A stretch of 64,000 nucleotides of DNA from Serratia bockelmannii (GTDB lineage: Bacteria > Pseudomonadota > Gammaproteobacteria > Enterobacterales > Enterobacteriaceae): contig NZ_VOUX01000033.1 of assembly GCF_008011855.1 (NCBI RefSeq), positions 496,001-560,000 of the forward strand, given 5' to 3'. Both the position numbers and the translations under genes were made by a program. The notes beneath the pieces are model-generated. The model had not been told where the DNA came from, ran no database searches, and was given only the letters and a program-made list of their open reading frames with translations. Each line of letters opens with the position of its first letter. Within the stretch, counting starts at the first letter, position 1. Below are positions 36,196-44,198 of the stretch, piece by piece.

Positions 36196-38130
36196 ATGAA
36201 CATATTTGACCACTATCGCCAGCGCTACGAAGCTGCCAAGGACGAAGAGTTCACACTGCAGGAATTTCTTACCATTTGCCGGCAAGATCGCAGTGCCTAT
36301 GCCAACGCGGCCGAACGTCTGCTGATGGCTATCGGTGAACCTGTGATGGTCGACACTGCGCTAGAATCACGCCTGTCGCGCCTGTTCTCCAATCGCGTGA
36401 TCGCACGCTATCCGGCCTTCGAGGAATTCTATGGCATGGAAGAGGCCATCGAACAGATCGTCTCTTACCTGAAACACGCCGCGCAGGGCCTGGAAGAGAA
36501 GAAACAGATCCTTTACCTGCTGGGCCCGGTGGGCGGCGGTAAGTCCTCGCTGGCAGAACGTCTTAAGGCGTTGATGCAGCGCGTGCCCATCTACACCCTC
36601 AGCGCCAATGGCGAGCGCAGCCCGGTCAACGATCATCCGCTGTGCCTGTTCAACCCGCAGGAAGATGCCTCGATCCTGGAGAAAGAGTTCAACATCCCGA
36701 GTCGCTACCTCGGCACTATCATGTCGCCGTGGGCGGCGAAACGCCTGCATGAGTTCGGCGGCGACATCACCAAATTTAAAGTCGTGAAGGTGCGCCCTTC
36801 CATTCTGGAACAGATCGCCATCGCCAAAACCGAACCGGGCGATGAAAACAACCAGGACATCTCGGCGCTGGTCGGTAAAGTGGATATCCGTAAACTGGAG
36901 AACCACGCGCAGAACGATCCGGACGCTTACGGTTACTCCGGCGCCCTGTGCCGCGCCAACCAGGGGATTATGGAGTTCGTTGAGATGTTCAAAGCGCCGA
37001 TCAAGGTGCTGCATCCGCTGCTGACCGCGACCCAGGAAGGCAACTACAACGGCACTGAAGGCATCTCCGCCCTGCCGTTCAGCGGCATTATTCTGGCGCA
37101 CTCCAACGAATCCGAGTGGGTGACCTTCCGCAACAACAAGAACAACGAAGCGTTCCTCGACCGCGTGTACATCGTCAAAGTACCTTACTGCCTGCGCGTG
37201 TCTGAAGAGATCAAAATTTACGACAAGCTGCTGGATCACAGTGAGCTGACCCACGCGCCCTGCGCACCGGGCACCCTCGAAACATTGGCGCGGTTCAGCG
37301 TGCTGTCGCGGTTGAAAGAGCCGGAAAACTCGAGCATTTACTCGAAAATGCGCGTGTATGACGGCGAAAGTCTCAAGGATACCGATCCGAAAGCCAAGTC
37401 CTATCAGGAGTACCGCGACTACGCTGGGGTTGACGAAGGCATGAACGGCCTCTCCACCCGTTTCGCCTTTAAAATCCTCTCGCGGGTATTCAACTTCGAT
37501 CACGCCGAGGTGGCGGCCAACCCGGTACACCTGTTCTATGTGCTGGAGCAGCAGATCGAACGCGAACAGTTCCCGCAGGATTTGGCCGAGAAATACCTGG
37601 AACACCTGAAAGGCTATCTGATCCCGAAATACGCCGAGTTTATCGGCAAAGAGATCCAGACCGCCTATCTGGAATCCTACTCGGAATACGGACAGAACAT
37701 TTTTGACCGTTATGTGACCTACGCGGACTTCTGGATCCAGGATCAGGAGTATCGCGATCCCGATACCGGCCAGCTGTTCGATCGTGAGTCTTTGAACGCC
37801 GAACTGGAAAAAATTGAAAAACCGGCCGGTATCAGCAACCCGAAAGATTTCCGTAACGAAATCGTGAACTTCGTGCTGCGCGCTCGTGCCAACAACAACG
37901 GCCGCAATCCGAACTGGACCAGCTACGAGAAGCTGCGCACCGTGATCGAGAAAAAAATGTTCTCCAATACCGAAGAGCTGTTGCCGGTGATTTCGTTCAA
38001 CGCCAAAACGTCGACGGACGAGCAGAAAAAACACGACGACTTCGTCGACCGCATGATGGAGAAAGGCTATACCCGCAAGCAGGTGCGCCTGCTGTGTGAA
38101 TGGTATCTGCGGGTCAGAAAATCCTCATAA
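36196..38130 (+). CDS. prkA: PrkA serine protein kinase (YeaG)
   Basis: AAA+-type protein with a C-terminal kinase-like region, induced in starvation in E. coli and affecting RpoS levels and ATP-dependent proteolysis. It has 644 residues. The P-loop is LLGPVGGGKSSLAERLKAL near residue 113, and an AAA core follows (GIILAHSNESEW, RVYIVKVPY). The C-terminal PrkA domain holds YITWIQDQEYRDP-like and NPNWTSYEKLRTVIEKKMF segments. The start has AAGGACGGG upstream. The gene is followed by yeaH after 132 bases. Confidence 0.96.
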   Translation: MNIFDHYRQRYEAAKDEEFTLQEFLTICRQDRSAYANAAERLLMAIGEPVMVDTALESRLSRLFSNRVIARYPAFEEFYGMEEAIEQIVSYLKHAAQGLEEKKQILYLLGPVGGGKSSLAERLKALMQRVPIYTLSANGERSPVNDHPLCLFNPQEDASILEKEFNIPSRYLGTIMSPWAAKRLHEFGGDITKFKVVKVRPSILEQIAIAKTEPGDENNQDISALVGKVDIRKLENHAQNDPDAYGYSGALCRANQGIMEFVEMFKAPIKVLHPLLTATQEGNYNGTEGISALPFSGIILAHSNESEWVTFRNNKNNEAFLDRVYIVKVPYCLRVSEEIKIYDKLLDHSELTHAPCAPGTLETLARFSVLSRLKEPENSSIYSKMRVYDGESLKDTDPKAKSYQEYRDYAGVDEGMNGLSTRFAFKILSRVFNFDHAEVAANPVHLFYVLEQQIEREQFPQDLAEKYLEHLKGYLIPKYAEFIGKEIQTAYLESYSEYGQNIFDRYVTYADFWIQDQEYRDPDTGQLFDRESLNAELEKIEKPAGISNPKDFRNEIVNFVLRARANNNGRNPNWTSYEKLRTVIEKKMFSNTEELLPVISFNAKTSTDEQKKHDDFVDRMMEKGYTRKQVRLLCEWYLRVRKSS

Positions 38131-38262
38131 TGCCTCAGGTAAGCGGCATTATCAGGGCCATGTCCACAGTCATGGACGTTGCAGCGCAGCCCACGGAGGG
38201 GCTGGCACATTGCGCTGCCGCGACCGGGACATGAAAAGTTGGCAACGTCGTTTGGGGGAAGT

Positions 38263-39531
38263 ATGGCCTATTTCATTGACCGACGGCTGAACGGCAAAAA
38301 CAAGAGCATGGTGAACCGCCAGCGCTTCTTGCGCCGTTACAAGTCGCAAATCAAACAGTCGATTGCCGAAGCCATCAACAAGCGTTCGGTCACCGACGTA
38401 GACAGCGGGGAGTCGGTCTCCATCCCCACTGACGATATCAACGAACCGATGTTTCATCAGGGGCGCGGCGGCACTCGCCATCGCGTTCACCCGGGCAATG
38501 ACCACTTCGTGCAGAACGATCGCGTTGAGCGGCCTCAGGGCGGCGCAGGCGGTGGCGGCGGCCAAGGGAACGCCAGTCAGGACGGTGAGGGCCAGGATGA
38601 ATTCGTCTTCCAGATATCCAAAGATGAGTATCTCGATCTTTTGTTCGAGGATCTCGCCCTGCCCAACTTGAAGAAGAATCAGTACAAGCAATTGACCGAG
38701 TTCAAAACCCATCGCGCCGGCTATACCGCCAACGGCGTGCCGGCCAACATCAGCGTCGTGCGTTCGCTGCAGAACTCGCTGGCGCGGCGTACCGCCATGA
38801 CCGCCGGTAAAAGACGCGCGTTGCACGAGTTGGAAGACGCGCTGACCCAGTTGGAAAACACCGAACCCGTGCAATTGCTGGAAGAGGAGCGGCTGCGCAA
38901 AGAAATTGCCGAACTGCGCAAGAAAATCGAAAGCGTGCCGTTTATCGATACCTTCGACCTGCGCTACAAAAACTATGAGCGCCGGCCGGAGCCCTCGAGC
39001 CAGGCGGTGATGTTCTGCCTGATGGACGTGTCCGGTTCGATGGATCAGGCGACCAAAGACATGGCCAAGCGTTTTTACATTCTGCTTTATCTGTTCCTGA
39101 GCCGAACCTACAAAAACGTTGAGGTGGTCTATATTCGCCATCACACCCAGGCAAAAGAGGTGGATGAACAGGAGTTCTTCTATTCACAGGAAACCGGCGG
39201 CACCATCGTCTCCAGTGCGCTGAAGTTGATGAACGACGTCGTCGAAGAACGTTATGACCCGGCGCAATGGAATATCTACGCCGCGCAAGCCTCGGACGGC
39301 GACAACTGGGCCGACGATTCACCGCTGTGCCATGAACTGTTGGCGAAGAAGATCCTGCCGATGGTGCGTTATTATAGCTACATAGAGATCACTCGCCGCG
39401 CTCACCAAACGCTGTGGCGTGAATATGAGGATCTGCAGGCGAAGTTCGACAACTTCGCCATGCAGCATATCCGCGAACCGGACGATATCTATCCGGTATT
39501 CCGCGAACTGTTTCGCAAGCAGACCGTGTGA
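38263..39531 (+). CDS. yeaH: YeaH, DUF444 / von Willebrand-factor-A-like protein
   Basis: Partner gene of prkA; the DUF444 family is found with PrkA and SpoVR across bacteria. It has 422 residues. The Gly-rich low-complexity linker (about 85-105) is followed by [28 protein letters not shown]-like VWA motif MDVSGSM lies near residue 250. The start at 38263 has GGGGGAA just upstream and aligns with E. coli; the longer ORF start at 38179 does not. It is in an operon with prkA. Confidence 0.95.
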   Translation: MAYFIDRRLNGKNKSMVNRQRFLRRYKSQIKQSIAEAINKRSVTDVDSGESVSIPTDDINEPMFHQGRGGTRHRVHPGNDHFVQNDRVERPQGGAGGGGGQGNASQDGEGQDEFVFQISKDEYLDLLFEDLALPNLKKNQYKQLTEFKTHRAGYTANGVPANISVVRSLQNSLARRTAMTAGKRRALHELEDALTQLENTEPVQLLEEERLRKEIAELRKKIESVPFIDTFDLRYKNYERRPEPSSQAVMFCLMDVSGSMDQATKDMAKRFYILLYLFLSRTYKNVEVVYIRHHTQAKEVDEQEFFYSQETGGTIVSSALKLMNDVVEERYDPAQWNIYAAQASDGDNWADDSPLCHELLAKKILPMVRYYSYIEITRRAHQTLWREYEDLQAKFDNFAMQHIREPDDIYPVFRELFRKQTV

Positions 39532-39866
39532 ATAACATCGCGTGAATGTCACCACAGCCGGAAAACGCCGTTTTCCGGCTGTTTCTTTTCCGCATTATAT
39601 TTACATCATCCGTGTTTGTTTTTTACACAATAACAATGTCAATAATAAGTCGCGTTCCCCAGAACGACCCTCTCTATTATTTGTTCTTCTGAGGTTATTC
39701 CTAAACATTCGCCTCCACGTCCACACGGCTTGATAGGAATATTCCCATTCAGTTATCGTTATCCCATCGCTTAAGACCTTTCCTAAGCGAAATTTGCCTC
39801 ATTTTATTTTTCTATGGCTTCTCAGCCCGCTGCGGCGGGCATCTACCTGTCAGCAGGTTAAACATC
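39532..39866. other. 335-base region after yeaH
   Basis: Opens with the yeaH terminator (39554-39589), then AT-rich sequence without a recognisable gene, then the leader of the YmgB-like gene. A GCCCGCTGCGGCGGGC hairpin lies at about 39825-39841. Confidence 0.5.
39554..39589 (+). terminator. yeaH terminator
   Basis: ACAGCCGGAAAAC / GTTTTCCGGCTGT long perfect stem, then TTCTTTT. Confidence 0.88.
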
Positions 39867-40097
39867 ATGATCGACTACACCCTCTATGGCCTCAACAAAC
39901 ACGACGTTGATGAATACCATAAGCAAATATGCTGCCTGCTCGGCAAAAACGTGCTTCTGGTGCTGACCGCCAACAAGCCGATAACCAAACAGAACCTGCT
40001 CGCCAGCCTTATCCAGGAGATAGAAAAACAGCCCGATGATTATTTTCAGAGGCTGCATCGTGCGGCAATAGAAATGATCGGGGTTAACGGGCGTTAA
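39867..40097 (+). CDS. YmgB/AriR-family biofilm/acid-resistance regulator homologue
   Basis: Small helical protein of 76 residues. The C-terminal half (NKPITKQNLLASLIQEIEKQ, then DDYFQRLHRAAIEMI) resembles the YmgB/AriR/YcgZ family, whose members act as connector or antirepressor proteins in the BluR and Rcs networks of E. coli. The N-terminal half does not match clearly. It has a Shine-Dalgarno-like CAGGTT upstream. A 32-codon membrane peptide starts 6 bases after its stop. The family assignment is by eye and moderate. Confidence 0.6.
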   Translation: MIDYTLYGLNKHDVDEYHKQICCLLGKNVLLVLTANKPITKQNLLASLIQEIEKQPDDYFQRLHRAAIEMIGVNGR

Positions 40098-40103
40098 GGC
40101 GAT

Positions 40104-40202
40104 ATGCGTAAGGCAGACATCTACGCCATTATTGCCACCGCCGTCGTGCTGATGATGCTGTTAATCATTAATATCGATAGCGATATCAGCGTTTATCCTT
40201 AA
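40104..40202 (+). CDS. 32-residue single-pass membrane peptide
   Basis: Too short for normal ORF lists. It reads MRKADIYAIIATAVVLMML followed by LIINIDSDISVYP. A basic N-terminus precedes one membrane helix of about 17 residues (residues 8-24) and then a short polar tail. It starts 6 bases after the YmgB-like gene (AAGG 5 bases before ATG), so it is probably translationally coupled, and it is followed by a 13-bp hairpin. I do not recognise the family. Confidence 0.55.
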   Translation: MRKADIYAIIATAVVLMMLLIINIDSDISVYP

Positions 40203-40208
40203 TGGGCC

Positions 40209-40243
40209 CCTATTACGCCGGCTCTTTAGCCCGGCGTAATAGG
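40209..40243 (+). terminator. Hairpin ending the YmgB-like / small-peptide unit
   Basis: CCTATTACGCCGG / CCGGCGTAATAGG, a perfect 13-bp stem with a 9-base loop, starting 6 bases after the peptide stop. It has no clear U-tract; it could act bidirectionally with the convergent hydrolase gene. Confidence 0.6.
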
Positions 40244-40297
40244 CAGCGGAGGAATAGTCTGTCACCTTTTATTCCGAAGAACCTTTCGGCTCTTGCT

Positions 40298-40987
40298 TTA
40301 TTGCGAACCGGCCGCTTCGTCAATCAAACTCGCCACCTCCTCGGCGTGAGAGACCAGCGAGGCGTGGCTGGCATTGAGTACCATCACTTTCTTAGGCTGC
40401 AGCCGCTGCGCCATACGTCGCTGATTCTCCGGGGCTATCATGCGATCGTCGCTGGAGAGTTGATACCATGACGGTTTATGTTTCCAGGCAGGTTCACCGA
40501 GGGTGTTACCAAAGGTATCAGCCAGCGGAGCCTTCTGCGCCACCGCCATCACCAGCGCCTCGTCGGCGGTCAGATCCTGGCAAAAGCTTTCGTGAAACTT
40601 GTCGGTTTTGATCCACAGATAACCGTCGCTGTCCGGGGTCAAATTCTCGACTGCCGCAGGAGGATGCGCTTGCGTAATACCGCCGGCACTTTCACCGGCA
40701 TCCGGCGCAAACGCGGCGATGTAGACCAGGCCAACCACGTTAGGCTGGTTGCCCATTTCCGTGATCACGGCACCACCGTAAGAGTGCCCTACCAACACTA
40801 CCGGTCCCGCTTGCTGCGCGACCATCTTACGCGTACGTTCCGCATCCTCAGCCAACGAGGTCAACGGCATTTCTACCGCATGAATCGCCGAATAGCCCCT
40901 GCGTGACAACTCGATGATAACCTTACTCCAGTGCGCGGCGCCGCCCCAGAATCCATGTACCAGCACGATAGTGGGTTTTGTGCTCAT
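40298..40987 (-). CDS. Alpha/beta-hydrolase
   Basis: Alpha/beta-hydrolase-fold enzyme of 229 residues in the plant esterase/methyl-esterase-like group. Oxyanion motif is VLVHGFWGG (about 8-16), nucleophile elbow is VLVGHSYGGAVI (Ser near residue 68), and the catalytic His is in VLNASHASLVSH near the C-terminus. There is no signal peptide, so it is probably cytoplasmic. It is monocistronic; the substrate is unknown. Confidence 0.85.
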   Translation of the reverse strand: MSTKPTIVLVHGFWGGAAHWSKVIIELSRRGYSAIHAVEMPLTSLAEDAERTRKMVAQQAGPVVLVGHSYGGAVITEMGNQPNVVGLVYIAAFAPDAGESAGGITQAHPPAAVENLTPDSDGYLWIKTDKFHESFCQDLTADEALVMAVAQKAPLADTFGNTLGEPAWKHKPSWYQLSSDDRMIAPENQRRMAQRLQPKKVMVLNASHASLVSHAEEVASLIDEAAGSQ

Positions 40988-41295
40988 TGCCGACTCCTCA
41001 TCTCATAGGAAAGCGCCGTAGACAGATGAACGGCCCCCCTTAAGAGACACGCCTGGCTGCCTTCGACGTCACACAGTCCCTATTTTATATAGTCAGCCCC
41101 ACAGCGTTCAGCAATAGCTACGACGAGTTAACGTCCCCTGCTTTTCCGGCGTCGCCACGGCCTATCGACGCGGCTTACGCCGCAATGCCAGAGAAAAAAA
41201 CGGGATTAAAACTAGGATTTTTACCCATGACGATCTAAAATTTCGCGCAAAAACAAAGAGAAGTAAATTTGACTCACGGGAAAAGGAATGAAGTT
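40988..41295. other. 308-base intergenic region
   Basis: Promoter region of the minus-strand hydrolase and of the small plus-strand peptide at 41296. I see no ORF or repeat in it. Confidence 0.4.
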
Positions 41296-41385
41296 GTGAA
41301 GGAAATGATCTCCATCGTTTTTATGGCATGCCTGCTGGCGCTGCTGTTTTCGTGGCTGTTCGTCTACGGTCTTAACATTCATTAA
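41296..41385 (+). CDS. 29-residue single-pass membrane peptide
   Basis: Starts GTG at 41296 with AAAAGGA about 8 bases upstream. Product is MKEMISIVFMACLLALLFSW followed by LFVYGLNIH. Almost the whole chain is one membrane helix with a charged N-terminus. An internal ATG at 41305 would give 26 residues. Not recognised; called on Shine-Dalgarno and composition only. Confidence 0.45.
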   Translation: MKEMISIVFMACLLALLFSWLFVYGLNIH

Positions 41386-41808
41386 ACCTACAACGACAAC
41401 AATCCCTCTTCCCGACTCGTCAGCGGCGCATCGTTACGATGCGCTAAAACCGACGCTTAAAGGGCTCGCGAACGGACAACGGCACTTCACCTCAGCCTTT
41501 TTGCCGCAAATACATCATTAATTTTTATGAATTATAGACTCATCGCTTTTCCCCCCCTCACAGGCCCTTTTACTGCTCAGCGGAGTTCCTCCAAAACGAT
41601 GGCTTGCCTGACGCAGAATGTTACCGGTAACTATACTGTTGATTTCTTTTGGTAATAAACGTAAAGCCGTTAATAACCCCACGTTCTTTATAGAAATGAA
41701 TTATGCGTCCTTATGAATAAAGGTTTGAATAAACGGCCTTTGGTCATTGATTATCCCCCGCCAAGCTCCTAGAATTCGCGCGTAAAAATACAATTGGGAT
41801 CGGGTTTC
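41386..41808. other. 423-base region upstream of the OrtT-like gene
   Basis: Contains a perfect 12-bp palindrome abutting a -10 hexamer (41608-41637) about 170 bases before the OrtT-like gene. A 19-codon ORF at 41713 lacks a Shine-Dalgarno and is not called. Otherwise nothing recognised. Confidence 0.5.
41608..41637 (+). promoter_or_regulatory. Promoter overlapped by a GntR/IdnR-like operator
   Basis: CTGACG (41608-41613), 18-base spacer, TATACT (41632-41637). The spacer ends with GTTACCGGTAAC (41620-41631), preceded by AT, so it resembles the gluconate repressor operator ATGTTA-N4-TAACAT. A repressor here would block this promoter directly. Confidence 0.45.
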
Positions 41809-41985
41809 ATGTCGCCGCTGTGGGTTGCAACGCAATACTGTTATTTTATTGGTCTTTTAGTTTCTATGGTTTTCACCTACCTGGTTAGCCGGGACACCGT
41901 CAAAATTCGCTGTATCAGCGCAGTGACCATCGGGTTAACCTGGCCGTTGAGCCTGCCGGTCGTGTTGCTGTTTTCGCTGTTCTAA
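41809..41985 (+). CDS. ortT: GhoT/OrtT-family membrane toxin
   Basis: Small hydrophobic protein of 58 residues, against 57 in E. coli GhoT. Two membrane helices (about 8-27 and 38-57) are joined by a short basic loop (SRDTVKIRCISA). The C-terminus TWPLSLPVVLLFSLF is almost the signature end of GhoT and OrtT. These insert in the inner membrane and lower the proton motive force; GhoT is the toxin of the type V GhoST system and OrtT an orphan toxin. No ghoS-like gene is adjacent, so orphan OrtT is the better label. The ATG at 41809 is preferred over a TTG five codons upstream. Confidence 0.8.
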   Translation: MSPLWVATQYCYFIGLLVSMVFTYLVSRDTVKIRCISAVTIGLTWPLSLPVVLLFSLF

Positions 41986-42070
41986 CGCCCCCCATGCCGC
42001 GCGGTGGCTTTTAAGTAATCGTGTTAATGAAATGAGGCTGACCACCGACGTCGTGGTTTTGGGCGAGGGA

Positions 42071-42096
42071 TAAAAAAACGCCAGCGCAAGGCTGGC
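42071..42096 (-). terminator. Minus-strand terminator
   Basis: GCCAGC-GCAAG-GCTGGC, followed on the minus strand by GTTTTTTTA. It fits the end of the transcript from the gene at 42252-42545. Confidence 0.75.
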
Positions 42097-42251
42097 ATGA
42101 AAACTGGAAGCAATGTGAGCAATGTCGTGCCGGATCGGGGGGCACAGAAGGAGACAACCCTTTTCCCCTCACCGGCGAAACAAATGATAATACGTCTCAT
42201 TATTGAATGTAAAGTCATTTCCCCACGCAACTTTTTCCCTTTGGAAAACTA

Positions 42252-42545
42252 TCAGCCGCGCGGCGCTCGCCAGCGCTGATACAGTCGCCCTCCCCCCCAC
42301 ACCAGCAGCCAGAGCAAAACATTGAACCCCAACCATAGCATCAGCAAATAGAAGAAAGTCTGATAGCTGGGTATGCCCCGATCGGCCAAAAACGGGTTAA
42401 AGTGAAAAAATTTGACGATCGCGAACGGATTAAGATTGAAACGGTTGAACACGGCCGTCGTCAACAACGGTGGCAACAGTGTGTAAAATGTCAGGCTGAA
42501 CAGCAGCAGGATTTTTGTGCCAGAAGTGTTTTTATAATCTCTCAT
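42252..42545 (-). CDS. Hypothetical membrane protein (97 aa)
   Basis: 97 residues with two predicted membrane helices (about 11-31, LLLFSLTFYTLLPPLLTTAVF, and about 64-84, TFFYLLMLWLGFNVLLWLLVW). They are joined by a loop rich in Phe and Asn (FNRFNLNPFAIVKFFHFNPF), and the C-terminus is basic (GGGRLYQRWRAPRG). No family recognised. A terminator follows at 42071-42096, which supports a real transcript. Confidence 0.6.
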   Translation of the reverse strand: MRDYKNTSGTKILLLFSLTFYTLLPPLLTTAVFNRFNLNPFAIVKFFHFNPFLADRGIPSYQTFFYLLMLWLGFNVLLWLLVWGGGRLYQRWRAPRG

Positions 42546-42770
42546 ATCAATGTATTACGTCTTCCATTGTGGTGGGAAAACCGCCAGACATTCGCACGCT
42601 AATCGACCCCGCAAGCGCCAAAGAGTTCCAGGTCAACGCGGAAATAAAGCCGTTCATGCGTTTAATTGTCATTTAGCGCACGGGTGATATATACCCAGTG
42701 GATTTAAAATTACGATGTCGCCGCGTCGTCTTCAACCGCAGCGTTTGCATGGCATCATCAGGAGGCATTA

Positions 42771-43253
42771 ATGAAACCGGACGCACTCTCCCTGCCGCCG
42801 AACCCGAAAAAGCTCAAAGTCATCTACGGCTGGTATATTTACGTGATCTATATCCTGCTGGTTTTCAACATTTACATGGCGGTCTACAACGTCTGCGTTC
42901 GGCATCCGATCGAGGCCCCGCTACTGTCGCTTTTTCACAGCCTGTTCATCGCGTTGATGCTGCAGCAGGTACTCAGGAAGAACGTCGTTTTCGCCTGGAT
43001 CTTGCTGAGCTATTTTATTCTGATGCGCCTCTATTACGCCAATGTGCTGCATGTCGAGTTCACGCTGGTGAGCCGCGGCCTGGTGCTGCTGATTCTGACG
43101 CTGCTGCTGACCGGCGGCGTGGCCGTCGGGCAGTTGGCCACGCCGCCGCAGCGACATGACTGGCTGGCGCGGCTGGGCTGGCGGCAATGGGGAGCGCTCA
43201 TGGCGCTGGCGGCCATCCTGACCCCGTTGATTACCACCGACTATCTGGGGTAA
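42771..43253 (+). CDS. Hypothetical multi-pass membrane protein (160 aa)
   Basis: 160 residues, with a good AGGAGG Shine-Dalgarno 6 bases before ATG. About five membrane segments: VIYGWYIYVIYILLVFNIYM, LLSLFHSLFIALML, FAWILLSYFILMRLYY, SRGLVLLILTLLLTGGVAVG and GALMALAAILTPLI. The N-terminus is cytoplasmic and basic. No conserved motif recognised. It is monocistronic and convergent with a small minus-strand ORF 8 bases away. Confidence 0.7.
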   Translation: MKPDALSLPPNPKKLKVIYGWYIYVIYILLVFNIYMAVYNVCVRHPIEAPLLSLFHSLFIALMLQQVLRKNVVFAWILLSYFILMRLYYANVLHVEFTLVSRGLVLLILTLLLTGGVAVGQLATPPQRHDWLARLGWRQWGALMALAAILTPLITTDYLG

Positions 43254-43261
43254 ACAGACTG

Positions 43262-43456
43262 CTACTTAGGGATATGAGGTTCGGAAATGTCTACGACGCG
43301 GCATATTTTAGTGAAGTTGCCCGCCTTCTCACAGATCTTGTCCGTGACGAACATGCTAAGGTAGCCCAGCAACAGCAAGTAGCCGACCATGCACAGAATA
43401 AAGATAAGCGTTCTCACCGATAACGACCAACCTGATAAGAGTATCCCGAGCATCAT
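43262..43456 (-). CDS. Small hypothetical membrane protein (64 aa)
   Basis: 64 residues with one long hydrophobic stretch (about 2-37, two short helices: LGILLSGWSLSV and TLIFILCMVGYLLLLGYLSMF) and a polar, Cys-containing tail (DKICEKAGNFTKICRVVDIS). CAGG lies just before the two in-frame ATGs. Convergent and nearly abutting the gene at 42771. No homologue recognised; it could be spurious. Confidence 0.4.
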   Translation of the reverse strand: MMLGILLSGWSLSVRTLIFILCMVGYLLLLGYLSMFVTDKICEKAGNFTKICRVVDISEPHIPK

Positions 43457-43560
43457 AACCTGAACGCGGCGCTTTAAAAGGATTTCATGTGCGCATCGGC
43501 CCGCATCGGCGCACGTTCTGTAGTAATATTAAGCCACCACGCCTACCACCGGAAACGCCG

Positions 43561-44115
43561 ATGCACCATCTGATGTTAGACATTGAAACCCTGGACACAA
43601 AACCCAGCGCCGTCATTCTGGTGGTTGCGGCGGTGTTTTTCGATCCCCAAACCGGGGAACTGGGCGCCGAATTCGAAGCCGCCGTCAGTTGCCAGAAAGA
43701 GCAACCGGGCCGTACCATCAGCCTGGATACGGTTGCCTGGTGGGCGAAACAGTCCGACGAAGCGCGCAAACAGGCCTTCGGCGGCACCGAGAGCCTGAAA
43801 CGCGTGTTGAGCAGCCTCAGCCGCTTTATCCATATGAACAGCACCGATACGGTGAAAGTCTGGGGCAACGGCAAAGAGTTCGACTGTGCGATCCTCGAAC
43901 ACGCCTTCCAGCAGCTGGAAATGCCCTGCCCGTGGAAATTCTGGGATACTCAGGACGTGCGCACGGTGATCACGTTGGCAGAACTTCACGGCTTTAACCC
44001 CAAAAAGACACGCCCGTTCGAAGGCATGCCGCACCGTGCGTTGGATGATGCTCGCCACCAGGCCCGTTACGTGGCCGATGCCGTCTCGGCGCTCTATTAC
44101 CGCCAGGGGGCGTAG
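43561..44115 (+). CDS. DEDD-type 3'-5' exoribonuclease (Rv2179c-like)
   Basis: 184 residues. Exo I motif LMLDIETLDTKPSAVIL (Asp and Glu ligands) is at the N-terminus. Exo II lies in VKVWGNGKEFDCAILEHAF, and Exo III is HRALDDARHQARYVADA. This is the compact single-domain exonuclease family found in phage and enterobacteria (DUF5051). The start at 43561 (MHHLMLDIETL) is chosen over an upstream ATG at 43489 because the family begins just before the Exo I motif. Monocistronic. Confidence 0.85.
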   Translation: MHHLMLDIETLDTKPSAVILVVAAVFFDPQTGELGAEFEAAVSCQKEQPGRTISLDTVAWWAKQSDEARKQAFGGTESLKRVLSSLSRFIHMNSTDTVKVWGNGKEFDCAILEHAFQQLEMPCPWKFWDTQDVRTVITLAELHGFNPKKTRPFEGMPHRALDDARHQARYVADAVSALYYRQGA

Positions 44116-44198
44116 CGCTGACCCGCTTTGCCCCTTTTCATTTGTCGCCGGAGTCTCTACTCTAGCCCTCTTTGTCACTCGGACGTGCCTTTCCTGTT

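Noticed and set aside
41713-41772. 19-codon ORF (MNKGLNKRPLVIDYPPPSS) before the OrtT-like gene, considered as a leader peptide or antitoxin
   Set aside because: No Shine-Dalgarno and no similarity to GhoS; too short to support.
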